Below, one piece after another: positions 9,510 through 18,087 of a stretch of 57,679 nucleotides of DNA. The notes below the pieces were generated by a model. It was not told where the DNA came from, made no database searches, and worked only from the letters and a program-made list of their open reading frames with translations. Source of the stretch: Labedella populi (GTDB lineage Bacteria; Actinomycetota; Actinomycetes; Actinomycetales; Microbacteriaceae); NCBI RefSeq assembly GCF_004078655.1, contig NZ_RZNC01000009.1:1-57679 (forward strand), given 5' to 3'. The first letter of the stretch is position 1. The number at the start of each line of letters is the position of its first letter. Made by a program: the position numbers and the translations under genes.

Positions 9510-10694
9510 TCAGCGCGTCTCGAGCGTCGCGCGCTGCTCGATCGCCATGATCGCGCTGAGCTGGGTCGAGTACGGGATCGACTCGACGGAACTCACCGAC
9601 CAGTCGTTCGCGGGGCGCAGCCACTCGCCGTCGAACGCCGTCGCCCACAGCACATCGGTGCCTCGGCGCACGAAGCCCTCGAGTTCGGCGCGCTCGGCGT
9701 CGCGTCCCGCGGCCGCGAGCACGAGCGTCACGCAGCCGAGGTAGCGGTAGAAGACGCCCTTGAAGAGGCCCTCGTCACCGCCCTCGCCCTCGTCGCGGAA
9801 GACGACACCATCACTCAACTCCGCGATCGCGGTGCGCGCCGTGCGCACGGCTCGGTCGAGGAGCGCCGTGTCGCCCGTGCTCTGCGCGAGCTCGACCGCA
9901 GCCCCGATGTAGAGACCCTGGTTGTAGGTGAAACGCCACTGCGTGTCGACGCGGCCGTCACCCTCGCGGTTGATGCCGTCCTCGACGAAGCCGTCGTCGC
10001 CCACGAGGTGGGTCTCGAGCCACTGGAACGCCGTGGTCGCATAGCCGCGGAAATCGCGATCCCCGGCCTCGCCCTCGGGCACGACGCGCTCGAGCCGCAG
10101 CGACAGGATCACGAGCGGACCGTTCGCCGGCGTGTTCTTGTACTCGAGCTGCTGCTTCCGCCACGCGAGGCTCGCCCCGCCGGCGTCGTTCCAGCCCTCC
10201 GCGATCACGTGGTCCCAGATCGCGACCGCATCGGCGAGGTAGGACTCGCGCCCCGTCGCCCCGTGCAGCCGCACGATCGCGAGCGCGAACCACAACATGT
10301 CGTCGAAGTAGTCGTTGAAGAGCTGACCGCCGTTGCGTTCGACGATGTTGCGGTAGCCCTCCTCGGCCTGATCCCGCCACGCCGCGTCGCCCGTGCGCTC
10401 GAACGCGTCGAGACGCGCGTCGATCACGTGGGCGAGCCACCAGTAGTTGAACGTCTCGGGGACGCCGGTCCCGGCGGGATGGCTGTTCTCGAGGAACTGC
10501 GGCCACTCCGCCCCGAAGTAGTGATCGAGACTGCGCTGCGCGACGTCGGCGCGGTGGGACCACTCGGCGCCGGCGCTGGTGCTGGTGCTGGTGCTGGTGC
10601 TGGTGCTGGTGCTGGTGCTGGTGCTGGTGCTGGTGCTGGTGCTGGTGGTGGTGGTCGAGGCCGCCGTGGCGGGTGCGGGGGTCGTGCTGGTCAT
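9510..10694 (-). CDS. GH76 alpha-1,6-mannanase, cytoplasmic type
   Basis: The 394-aa protein matches the (alpha/alpha)6 barrel of GH76 endo-alpha-1,6-mannanases. The catalytic pair is Asp129-Asp130 in FNDYFDDMLWFALA, with FTYNQGLYIGAAVEL later in the barrel. It lacks a signal peptide. The N-terminal 40 residues are instead a Thr-Ser dipeptide run encoded by a 6-bp microsatellite, so it should act in the cytoplasm on imported oligosaccharides. It is the last gene of the GH125-permease-permease-binding protein run, 59 bases after the binding-protein gene. GH76 is otherwise known mainly from secreted fungal and Bacteroidetes enzymes. Confidence 0.88.
   Translation of the reverse strand: MTSTTPAPATAASTTTTSTSTSTSTSTSTSTSTSTSTSTSAGAEWSHRADVAQRSLDHYFGAEWPQFLENSHPAGTGVPETFNYWWLAHVIDARLDAFERTGDAAWRDQAEEGYRNIVERNGGQLFNDYFDDMLWFALAIVRLHGATGRESYLADAVAIWDHVIAEGWNDAGGASLAWRKQQLEYKNTPANGPLVILSLRLERVVPEGEAGDRDFRGYATTAFQWLETHLVGDDGFVEDGINREGDGRVDTQWRFTYNQGLYIGAAVELAQSTGDTALLDRAVRTARTAIAELSDGVVFRDEGEGGDEGLFKGVFYRYLGCVTLVLAAAGRDAERAELEGFVRRGTDVLWATAFDGEWLRPANDWSVSSVESIPYSTQLSAIMAIEQRATLETR
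10575..10646 (-). repeat. Hexanucleotide microsatellite, 12 units, inside the GH76 gene
   Basis: Twelve uninterrupted GCTGGT units (+ strand) encode the Thr-Ser tail near the GH76 N-terminus. Six-base slippage preserves frame but changes tail length. Confidence 0.95.
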
Positions 10695-10753
10695 GTTTCT
10701 CCGTTTCGGAAAGAGTGAGGGGGGGGGGAGGGCCGGGGGGCTCTCGGACAGCG

Positions 10754-12007
10754 TCAGCCGCGCGCGTCCGCGAGGATCTGGTCGCCCTGCTCCTGGGCCT
10801 GGTCGAGCGCCTGCTCGGCCGTGAGCTCACCGACGAGGAACTGTTCGAGAGCCGGGACGAGGGCCTTGCCCTCGACGTCCGAGAAGCCTTCGACGCTCGG
10901 ACGGACCTCGGCGTACTCGAGCGTCTCGATGAAGGCCGCGTAGTGCGGGTCCTCGGTGAAGTACGGGTCGTTCGCCGCCTCGATGTTCGCAGGGATCCAG
11001 CCCGAGATCTTCGCGAAGTCGACACCGTTCTGAGGCTCGGTCGTCCACCACTTCATGAGCTCCCACGCCCCCTCGACGTTCTGCGCACCCTCGGGGATCA
11101 CGAGACCGAAACCACCCATGTAGGCGCCGGTGTCACCGTCGGGACCGGCGACGGGCGGGGTGATGCCGTACTCGAGGCCCTCGACGGCATCGAGGGTGCT
11201 GAGCGCCCACGGGCCGTCGTACTTCATCGACATCGTGCCTTCGGCGAAGGGCGTCGCGCCGTCGCCGAAGCCGGGCTCGAAGACGCCCTCGTCCATGAGC
11301 TCCTGCCAGAACTCGAGGACCTCGAGGCCCTCGGGGCTGTTGAACGCCGTCTTCGTCTCGTCCTCGTTGAGGAGCGAGCCGCCCGCTTGCGCGAGGTACT
11401 GGTTGAACAGACCGGGGTCGCTGAGGTCGAAGCCGGCGCGCTCGAGCGTGCCGCCGTCGTTCTCGGTGAGCGCCACCGCCGCGGTCTTCAATTCGTCCCA
11501 CGTCGTCGGCGGAGTGATGCCGGCCTCGTCGAGCTGCGTCTGGTTGTAGAACAGAGAGCGATTGTCGACGAGCAGTGGCAGCCCGTAGAGGTCCTCTCCG
11601 ACCTCCATCTCGCTGAGCGCCGGCTGGTAGAACGCGTCGAGATCGATGTCGTCCTCCTCGACGAGCTCGTCGATCGGGGCGAGTGCACCCTTCGGGGCGT
11701 AGAGCGACGTCTGGTACCGGTCCCACAGCACGATGTCGGGGACTTCGCCGCCGGCGAGCGCCGTGAGCAGCTTCTCCTCGACGAGTTCCTGCGCGACGTA
11801 TGAGACCTCGTAGTCGTCTTGCGACTCATTGAACGCGGCCGCCTGGGCCTCGAGCTGGTCGACCTGCTCGCCCGACCATGAGCCCCACATGACGACCTTC
11901 TCGGCTCCGCTCGCGGTGGTGTCGCCGCCGCTCGATCCGCAGCCGCTCAAAGCGACGACGCTCAGGGCGGCGACGCCGATGCCGAGTGCCGTGGTGATCT
12001 TCTTCAT
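10754..12007 (-). CDS. Sugar ABC transporter substrate-binding lipoprotein
   Basis: The 417-aa precursor starts MKKITTALGIGVAALSVVAL and has a lipobox LSGC (Cys about 23), so the mature protein is anchored outside the membrane. Motifs typical of family 1 sugar binders are visible: VVMWGSWSGEQ near the N-terminus, GGEVPDIVLWDRYQ, TPPTTWDELKTAAVAL and YMGGFGLVIPEGAQN. ATG 12007 follows GGAG. It is encoded after the two permeases in the GH125-to-GH76 operon, so alpha-1,6-manno-oligosaccharides are the likely ligand (inference). Confidence 0.93.
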   Translation of the reverse strand: MKKITTALGIGVAALSVVALSGCGSSGGDTTASGAEKVVMWGSWSGEQVDQLEAQAAAFNESQDDYEVSYVAQELVEEKLLTALAGGEVPDIVLWDRYQTSLYAPKGALAPIDELVEEDDIDLDAFYQPALSEMEVGEDLYGLPLLVDNRSLFYNQTQLDEAGITPPTTWDELKTAAVALTENDGGTLERAGFDLSDPGLFNQYLAQAGGSLLNEDETKTAFNSPEGLEVLEFWQELMDEGVFEPGFGDGATPFAEGTMSMKYDGPWALSTLDAVEGLEYGITPPVAGPDGDTGAYMGGFGLVIPEGAQNVEGAWELMKWWTTEPQNGVDFAKISGWIPANIEAANDPYFTEDPHYAAFIETLEYAEVRPSVEGFSDVEGKALVPALEQFLVGELTAEQALDQAQEQGDQILADARG

Positions 12008-12034
12008 CGAATGTCTCCTTGATTGGTGGTGATG

Positions 12035-12076
12035 TGACTGTGAACGGGCGACTGCGAACGGGTGACTGCGAACGGG
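12035..12076. repeat. 14-bp tandem repeat, 3 units, inside the ABC operon
   Basis: Three units of the form YGACTGYGAACGGG follow one another in the gap between the second permease stop and the binding-protein start. The position could affect mRNA processing or relative expression of the binding protein, but no strong stem is visible. Confidence 0.8.
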
Positions 12077-12098
12077 TGTGAGCAAGGGGGCCGTCTCG

Positions 12099-13127
12099 TC
12101 ACTTGCCGCCGACGTGAGCGACGCCCTCGATGATGTAGCGCTGCGCGACGATGAAGATGAGCAGCACGGGGAGGCTCGCGACGACGGTGCCCGCCATGAG
12201 CGGGCCGAACGCCGTCTCGTAGTTGTTGACGAACGAGGACAGCCCCACCTGGACGGTCATCATGTCGGGGTTGTTGAGCACGATGAGCGGCCAGAGGAAG
12301 TTGTTCCACCCCGCCTGGAAGCTCAGGATGGCGAGCACGGCCATGCCCGCTTTCGCGAGGGGGAAGTAGATCTGCGCGAAGATGCGGAACTCGCTCGCGC
12401 CGTCGATGCGCGCGGCCTCGCCGAGCTCGTCGGGCATTGTCTCGAAGAACTGCTTCATGAAGAACACCGCGAAAGCGCCGGCCGCGCCCGGCACGATCAC
12501 CGCCGCGTACGTGTTGAGGAGGCCGAGACCGCCCTGGCCGAGGACGTCGTTCCCGCCGAAGAGCGGGAAGCCGCGCAGGATCAGGAAGGTCGGGATCATC
12601 GTGACGATGCTCGGGATCATGAGGGAGGCGAGGAACAGGGCGAAGACGCCGGACCGGCCCCGGAACCGCAGCTTCGCGAGGGCGTATCCGCCGAGACCGC
12701 CGAAGAACACGTTCGTGATCGCGCCGCCGATCCCGAGGATGAGGGAGTTCACGAAGTAGCGCGCGAAGGGGACGTCCTCGAACACGGTGAGGTAGTTCTC
12801 GATCGTGGGGTCCGCCGGGATGAGGTTGAGCGCTCCCGCGAGGATCTCGGTTGCGGGCTTGAGCGACGTCGAGAGCGTCCAGACGAGCGGCGCGATCGTG
12901 ATGATGCTGAGGACGATCACCGCGACGTACCAGATCAGCGATCCGACCCGCGAGCGGGTGCTTCGGCGGCGGCGAGCGGGGATGTCCGCCACCGGCGTTG
13001 GCGTTGGCGTGGGCGTGGGTGTGGGTGTGGGTGTGGGTGTGGACGTGGATGTTGCCGACGCCGTCGGGCGGTGGCGCTCGACGGGGCCGGATCCGGCCGC
13101 GGTCGTGTTGGACTCGAGAGCGGTCAT
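12099..13127 (-). CDS. Carbohydrate ABC permease, MalG/LacG type
   Basis: The 342-aa inner-membrane permease has six hydrophobic helices and the EAA motif ELGEAARIDGASEFRIFAQIYFP, which contacts the ATPase. An N-terminal cytoplasmic tail carries a Thr-Pro repeat made by a 6-bp repeat near 13010-13040. The start ATG overlaps the stop of the upstream permease (ATGA, 13124-13127). No ATPase gene is in the locus, so a shared MsiK/MsmX-type ATPase encoded elsewhere is expected. Confidence 0.93.
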   Translation of the reverse strand: MTALESNTTAAGSGPVERHRPTASATSTSTPTPTPTPTPTPTPTPVADIPARRRRSTRSRVGSLIWYVAVIVLSIITIAPLVWTLSTSLKPATEILAGALNLIPADPTIENYLTVFEDVPFARYFVNSLILGIGGAITNVFFGGLGGYALAKLRFRGRSGVFALFLASLMIPSIVTMIPTFLILRGFPLFGGNDVLGQGGLGLLNTYAAVIVPGAAGAFAVFFMKQFFETMPDELGEAARIDGASEFRIFAQIYFPLAKAGMAVLAILSFQAGWNNFLWPLIVLNNPDMMTVQVGLSSFVNNYETAFGPLMAGTVVASLPVLLIFIVAQRYIIEGVAHVGGK

Positions 13128-14173
13128 CGCGCACTCACCGCCTTCCGCGCCAGGCGGCGCGATCGTCGCTCCCCCGCGTCGCCGCTCGGGTTGCTGAGCC
13201 GCGCGTTCGCGAGCGAGAAGATCAGGATGATGAGGAAGAGGACGAACGACAGCGCCGAGGCGTAGCCCATCTCGAGGGCACCGAAGCCCTTGTTGTAGAT
13301 GTAATAGACCATCGTGACGGTCGAGTTGCCCGGTCCGCCCTTCGTGAGGACGTAGGCCTGGTCGAACACCTGGAAGGCGCCGATGATGAGCAGCGTCGTG
13401 ACGAGGAACGTCGTGCGTGACAGCGAGGGCAGCGTCACGTACCGGAACTGCTGCCACGCGTTGGCGCCGTCGAGCCGCGACGCCTCGTAGAGGTCGCCGG
13501 GAACACCCTGGAGCCCTCCGAGGAAGATGATCATGTTGACGCCGAAGCCCGCCCACACGCTCATGAGGACGATCGCGGGCATCGCCCACTGCGAGTCGTA
13601 GAGCCACGCGGGACCGTCGATGCCGAACCAGCCGAGGGCGACGTTGAGCAGGCCCTTCTGGGGGTTGAGCAGCCAGTACCAGATGGTCGCCGTCGCGACG
13701 GTCGACGAGACGACCGGAATGTAGAAGAGCGTGCGGAACAGGCGGACGGCGCGGCGACTGCGGTTGAGCAGCAGCGCGGCACCGAGGGCCACGACGAGGC
13801 CGAGCGGCACGTAGAGGAGCGTGTAGTAAGCCGTGTTCCGGAGGGCGATCCAGAAGAAGGCGTCCTGGAAGATGCGCGTGTAGTTCTCGAGCCCCACCCA
13901 TTCGGAGTCGCCCACGATCGCGTAGTCCGTGAAACTGATGACGGCCGCCATGACGATGGGCAGCAGCATGAAGACCGCGAACAGGGCGAGCGGCACGGCG
14001 AGGAACGCCCAGGCGTTCCAGCGCATCTGCCGAGCGGTGGGGTGGGCAGGACGACGTCCGCCGGAGCCGGAGCCGCGCCGCGGCGGCCCCCCGGCCGCGC
14101 CCGGGGATCCGACGACGTCGGCGGGAAGCGCTCCGGAGGGCAGGGTGCCCGACGCGACAGGCTGAACACTCAT
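13124..14173 (-). CDS. Carbohydrate ABC permease, MalF/LacF type
   Basis: The 349-aa permease has a Gly/Pro-rich cytoplasmic tail (1-45), six membrane helices, the segment FTDYAIVGDSEWVGLENYTRIF typical of sugar permeases, and the EAA motif DLYEASRLDGANAWQQFRYVTLP. It forms the channel with the downstream permease. Its start overlaps the GH125 stop (ATGA, 14170-14173), which ties import directly to intracellular mannan breakdown. Confidence 0.94.
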   Translation of the reverse strand: MSVQPVASGTLPSGALPADVVGSPGAAGGPPRRGSGSGGRRPAHPTARQMRWNAWAFLAVPLALFAVFMLLPIVMAAVISFTDYAIVGDSEWVGLENYTRIFQDAFFWIALRNTAYYTLLYVPLGLVVALGAALLLNRSRRAVRLFRTLFYIPVVSSTVATATIWYWLLNPQKGLLNVALGWFGIDGPAWLYDSQWAMPAIVLMSVWAGFGVNMIIFLGGLQGVPGDLYEASRLDGANAWQQFRYVTLPSLSRTTFLVTTLLIIGAFQVFDQAYVLTKGGPGNSTVTMVYYIYNKGFGALEMGYASALSFVLFLIILIFSLANARLSNPSGDAGERRSRRLARKAVSAR

Positions 14174-15555
14174 GACAGGCTCCCCGCCGCCACGGGCTCG
14201 CGCGTGAGGGTGCGGAGTCCGGCGACGTCGAGGACGAGCTCGCAGAACATGGCGTTGGCCCAGGAGAACCAGGGTCGTGTGTAGACGCCCGGGTCGTCGA
14301 CGTGGAAGGACTCGTGCATGACGGACGTGCCCGCGTCGGTGTCGAGGAGTGTGCGGAGGACGCGGCGCTTGTCATCGGGGTCGGTGCTCGTGAGCCCCTC
14401 GACGGCGAGCGCGATCGGCCAGATGTGGTCGTCGGGGGTATGGGGGCTCCCGACGCCGCGGCCCGCAGTGCCCGCGGAGTACGTGGGGTTCGCGTCACTC
14501 AGGATGAACGAGCGGGTCGCACGGTACAGCGGGTCGTCGACGCCGCACCATCCCAGCAGCGGGAGCGACAACAGGCTCGGCACGTTCGCGTCGTCCATGA
14601 GGAGTCGTCCACCGAATCCGTCGACCTCATAAGCGTAGATCGGGACCGTCTCCCCACCGGGTGACGGGGCCTGCACGACGGCGTGCTCGCGGATCCCGGC
14701 GACGATCTCGGCGCGCAACGCTGACGCGTCGGCGGCGAGGGCGTCGTCGCGGAGCACCTCCGACGCGATCTCCTCGATGTCGGCGAGGACGGTCGCGGCG
14801 AACGCGTTCCCTGGCACGTTGTAGCCGTAGGTGCACGCGTCGTCACTCGGCCGGAACGCCGACCAGGACATCCCCGTCGGAGCGGTGAGCGAACCCCGTC
14901 CCTCACGCACGAGCGTGTCCGTGAGCGGTGCATCGTGCCTCTCGAACCGGTACGACGAGCGGTTCTCGTGGTCCTGCTCGATTCGCCAGAGCTCGATCAC
15001 ACGACGGACGGCGTCTCGGAAGCGCCCGTCGAGGTGATCGGTGCGCCCGGTCGCGCGGTGGATGTCGCTCGCGAGACGGATCGGGTAGCAGAGCGAGTCG
15101 ATCTCGTACTTGCGCTCCCAGATCCTCGGGGAGGAGTCGGTGAGATCACCCTGATGGCCCGCGCCGTTCGCCTCAGCATTGAAGGCGTTCGCGTACGGGT
15201 CGTGCGCGATGTCGTCGAGCTGTCGTCGGTTGATCGCGACGAGGAGGTCGGCGAGCTGCGGGGTGGAGGCCGCGAAGTGCAGGTAGGGGGTGAGTTGGGT
15301 CGTCGAGTCGCGCAACCACATGGCGGGGATGTCCCCGGTGAGCACGAACACCGTGCCGTCGGGCAGCGGTGTCATCGTCGCTTCGAGCGTGTCGGCGAAG
15401 CACCGCGCGAAGACTGCGGCGGTGCGTTCATCGGTCCGTTCGGCGACGCTCTCCGTCACCGAACGCACGAGTTCGGGTATCCACATCGACGTCGATCCTG
15501 CCCGGGCGCTCGTCGCGCCGACGGTGCCGCTCAGGGCTGTTGCGTCACTCTTCAC
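14170..15555 (-). CDS. GH125 exo-alpha-1,6-mannosidase, cytoplasmic
   Basis: The 461-aa enzyme carries the GH125 hallmarks: LTGDIPAMWLRDST (72-85), RKYEIDSLCYP (149-158), GMSWSAFRPSDDAC (about 228-241), LMDDANVPSLLSLP and HESFHVDDPGVYTRPWF with WANAMF near the C-terminus. GH125 enzymes remove alpha-1,6-linked mannose from non-reducing ends by an inverting, metal-independent mechanism. There is no signal peptide, so it acts on imported oligosaccharides. Start GTG 15555 is backed by GGAGGAGAGG upstream. It is the first gene of the five-gene operon and is transcribed from the A+T-rich region at about 15615-15650. Confidence 0.93.
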   Translation of the reverse strand: MKSDATALSGTVGATSARAGSTSMWIPELVRSVTESVAERTDERTAAVFARCFADTLEATMTPLPDGTVFVLTGDIPAMWLRDSTTQLTPYLHFAASTPQLADLLVAINRRQLDDIAHDPYANAFNAEANGAGHQGDLTDSSPRIWERKYEIDSLCYPIRLASDIHRATGRTDHLDGRFRDAVRRVIELWRIEQDHENRSSYRFERHDAPLTDTLVREGRGSLTAPTGMSWSAFRPSDDACTYGYNVPGNAFAATVLADIEEIASEVLRDDALAADASALRAEIVAGIREHAVVQAPSPGGETVPIYAYEVDGFGGRLLMDDANVPSLLSLPLLGWCGVDDPLYRATRSFILSDANPTYSAGTAGRGVGSPHTPDDHIWPIALAVEGLTSTDPDDKRRVLRTLLDTDAGTSVMHESFHVDDPGVYTRPWFSWANAMFCELVLDVAGLRTLTREPVAAGSLS

Positions 15556-15614
15556 TGAGTTCCTCTCCTCCGGCGGCGAGCGTCACCTCCGAAGGGGCCG
15601 CGTCGCCGTCCTCC

Positions 15615-15650
15615 TATTGTGCATGTTAAATATGCTTTAGCAAGCCACAA
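15615..15650 (-). promoter_or_regulatory. A+T-rich promoter/operator before the GH125 operon
   Basis: GTTAAATATGCTTTAGCAAG at 15625-15644 is an A+T island about 70 bases before the GTG of GH125. Its core AAATATGCTTTA resembles AATATACTTTTA before the divergent secreted GH76 gene, so a common regulator is possible. Confidence 0.4.
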
Positions 15651-15764
15651 TTCCTGCAACGTGTCACGTGGGGACGACCTTCGCGACCTCCGCACCGAAC
15701 GCTTGCCCCGATTTGCGCCAATCGAGCCCATGATATTGACGGCCGCCGCTCTGAGCACGACACT

Positions 15765-15790
15765 AGCTTTCAATATACTTTTATTGTTCA
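15765..15790 (+). promoter_or_regulatory. Promoter and candidate operator before secreted GH76
   Basis: CAATATACTTTTATTG (15771-15786) has CAATA/TATTG ends in inverted orientation and contains TATACT, a good -10 box. AGGAGG at 15791-15796 is the ribosome site for GTG 15801. An operator overlapping the -10 box would suit repression by the GntR/LacI protein. Confidence 0.45.
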
Positions 15791-15800
15791 AGGAGGAACA

Positions 15801-17327
15801 GTGAAGACGATCTCACGGCTCGTGATCACCGCCGTCGCCGCCCTGGCTCTCGTGGCACCGGCCCACGCACCGACCCCGGCCTCAGCATTCACCGCCGACC
15901 AGGCCACAGAAGCGTTCGAGGACTTCCTCGACGTCTACTGGGACGACTCGGCGGATTACTTCTTCACCTACAGCGACCACCAGATCCATCCGGAGCACGC
16001 CCACGGGCCACAAGGCGGTCTGTACACCGACTACTGGTGGGAGGCGCAGCTCTGGGAGATGGTCATGGACCGCTACGAGCGCACGGGCGACGCGCAATCG
16101 CGCCAACTCATCGACGACGTCTTCGCCGGCTTCCAGGCCCAGTACCCCGACTTCAGCGAGAACGACTGGAACGACGACATCGGCTGGTGGGCCCGCGGCA
16201 GCGTTCGGGCCTTCGAGCTCACGGGTGACCCCGACTACCTCACCGCCGCCGAGACGATGTTCGCGTTCATCGCCGATTACGAGGACACCACCTACGGCGG
16301 CGGGATCTGGTGGAAGAACGTCGACGTCGGAGACGGGTCACGCAACGAGAAGAACGTCGCGACGAACGCGACCGCCGTCTACACGGCGATGCGGCTCTAC
16401 GAAGCGACCGGGGACCCGGCCTACCGCGCGACCGCAGTCCGCCTGTACGACTGGCTCGACGCGAACTTCAACAATGCCGGCCATTTGCGTGATCACGTGG
16501 CGGGCACCGGGCAGTACACCGATTGGGACTGGACCTACAACCAGGGCAACTTCGCGGGGGCCGCTCTCGAGCTCTACCTCGACACGGGTTCATCGGCTTA
16601 CCTCGACGATGCGACCGACGCCGTCGATTGGGCCGTCGCGAACCTCACCTCGTCCGGGATTTTCCTGCGGGAGGGCATCGACGACACGGGCGGCTTCAAG
16701 GCGATCCTCACCCGCAACATCCGCGCGCTCATCGACGAGGCAGGCCAGACGCAATACGAACAGCTCCTGACCGACAACGCGACCCAGGCGGCGAACCACG
16801 TCAACGCTGCGGGCGTCGGCGGCTACGACTGGACGGCCCCGACGCCCGACCTCTCGACCACGGCGCTGCAGAGCCTCGCGGCGGGAGCGACCGTCGCGAT
16901 CCTGCAGCAGGCCGCGCCGGACGGCTACACCGGCGTCGTCGAGGGGTCGGGGGTCTACGAGGCCGAGAACGCGGTGCGTGACGGCGTCGACTCGGAGAGC
17001 ACCGCGGCCGGTCGGAGTGGCCGCGGTTACCTCGCGGGCTGGAACGCGAGCGGGACGAGCGTGACGTTCCACGTCAACGTCGTCGACGGCGGGACTTACC
17101 CCGTCGAGTTGCGTTACGCCGCGGCCGCCGGGCACGCGGTGCGCTCGCTGAGCGTCAACGGCGGCGCCGCGACATCCGTGACGTTCGCGGGAACGTCGGA
17201 ATGGGACGCGTGGGCGGCCGTGTCGACGACGGCGACCCTCGTGCCGGGGCACAACACCATCACGGTGTCGTACGGCCCGGGCGACGCGAACTTCCTCAAC
17301 CTCGACCGGCTGGCGCTCGCGCTGTAG
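15801..17327 (+). CDS. Secreted GH76 alpha-1,6-mannanase with C-terminal carbohydrate-binding module
   Basis: The 508-aa precursor has a signal peptide cleaved near ASA-FTADQ (residue 29). The GH76 barrel spans about 30-370, with catalytic Asp125-Asp126 in NDWNDDIGWWARG and YTDWDWTYNQGNFAGAALEL later. A beta-rich module follows (about 380-508) with YEAENA at its start and NFLNLDRLAL at its end, the pattern of CBM35/CBM6 modules. It should cut alpha-1,6-mannan backbones outside the cell and stay bound to polymer. It is transcribed divergently from the GH125 operon. Confidence 0.92.
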   Translation: MKTISRLVITAVAALALVAPAHAPTPASAFTADQATEAFEDFLDVYWDDSADYFFTYSDHQIHPEHAHGPQGGLYTDYWWEAQLWEMVMDRYERTGDAQSRQLIDDVFAGFQAQYPDFSENDWNDDIGWWARGSVRAFELTGDPDYLTAAETMFAFIADYEDTTYGGGIWWKNVDVGDGSRNEKNVATNATAVYTAMRLYEATGDPAYRATAVRLYDWLDANFNNAGHLRDHVAGTGQYTDWDWTYNQGNFAGAALELYLDTGSSAYLDDATDAVDWAVANLTSSGIFLREGIDDTGGFKAILTRNIRALIDEAGQTQYEQLLTDNATQAANHVNAAGVGGYDWTAPTPDLSTTALQSLAAGATVAILQQAAPDGYTGVVEGSGVYEAENAVRDGVDSESTAAGRSGRGYLAGWNASGTSVTFHVNVVDGGTYPVELRYAAAAGHAVRSLSVNGGAATSVTFAGTSEWDAWAAVSTTATLVPGHNTITVSYGPGDANFLNLDRLALAL

Positions 17328-17333
17328 CGGGAT

Positions 17334-17368
17334 CCGGTCCCTGAGCTCGTCGAGGGCTCAGGGACCGG
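17334..17368. terminator. REP-like hairpin between convergent genes
   Basis: CCGGTCCCTGAGC (17334-17346) is perfectly inverted at 17356-17368 around a 9-base loop. The core CCCTGAGCTCGTCGAGGG resembles the CTGAGCTTGTCGAAG palindrome that recurs in many bacterial genomes. It separates the ends of the GH76 and azoreductase genes. Confidence 0.75.
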
Positions 17369-17386
17369 AGAGCGAGCTGCGCGGAC

Positions 17387-18046
17387 CTACGCCGCGGAGC
17401 CCTGGCCGCGACGTGCCGCGATCTCTTGGCCCGAGACGCGGGCCTGCTCCTCGGCCTGGACCTTGATCTCGGCGGCGATGTCGGTGAAGGCGTCCATCGC
17501 CGGGTTCACACCCACGAGGGTGAAGGGCCGCTGGACGACGCGGAGGTCGAGGCCCCAGACGTCGGCGAAGGCGCGGCGCAGCCACGGTGTGGAGTGGTCC
17601 CAGCCCTCCTTCGGCGATCCCGGGTTGTAGTTGCCGCCGAGCACCGTGACGAGGGTCGCGGGCTTGCCGTTCAACGCCGTGCCGCTCGGGTTGATGCGCT
17701 CGTCCGTGTAGGCGAGGTCGAACCACGTCTTGACGTGCTGCGAGACGCCGTAGTTGTAGAGCGGGATGGCGAAGAGGATCGCGTCGGCGTTCACGAGTTC
17801 GTCCGCGAGAGTCGTGGCGAGGGCGATCGCCTCTCGCTGCTCGGGCGTGCGGTCGGCCTCGGGCGTGAAGCGACCGACGACGGAGTTCTGCCACGCGGTC
17901 GCCGAGATGGGGTCGGCGGCGAGGTCACGGCGGAGGACGGTGGAATCGGGGTGGGCCGAGACCCACTGCTCCTCCACGATGTCGCCGAGTGCGTGGCTGG
18001 CGGACGTGGCGGGCATGATGCTGGCGTCGAGGCGGAAGAGGGTCAC
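17387..18046 (-). CDS. FMN-dependent NADH-azoreductase family flavodoxin-fold reductase
   Basis: This protein of about 219 aa begins with GTG 18046 (VTLFRLDASI), which matches family N-termini; an ATG at 18085 would add 13 unlikely residues. AIPLYNYGVSQHVKTWFDL is the FMN-binding loop of AzoR proteins, and VTVLGGNYNPGSPKEG is the second cofactor loop. These enzymes reduce quinones and azo compounds with NAD(P)H in the cytoplasm. The gene is divergent from an HxlR regulator, an arrangement like the YodB/AzoR1 quinone response of Bacillus. Confidence 0.85.
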   Translation of the reverse strand: MTLFRLDASIMPATSASHALGDIVEEQWVSAHPDSTVLRRDLAADPISATAWQNSVVGRFTPEADRTPEQREAIALATTLADELVNADAILFAIPLYNYGVSQHVKTWFDLAYTDERINPSGTALNGKPATLVTVLGGNYNPGSPKEGWDHSTPWLRRAFADVWGLDLRVVQRPFTLVGVNPAMDAFTDIAAEIKVQAEEQARVSGQEIAARRGQGSAA

Positions 18047-18087
18047 TGTTCGTCCAATCGGAAGGAAGTGCGAGTGAGGAGTCATTA

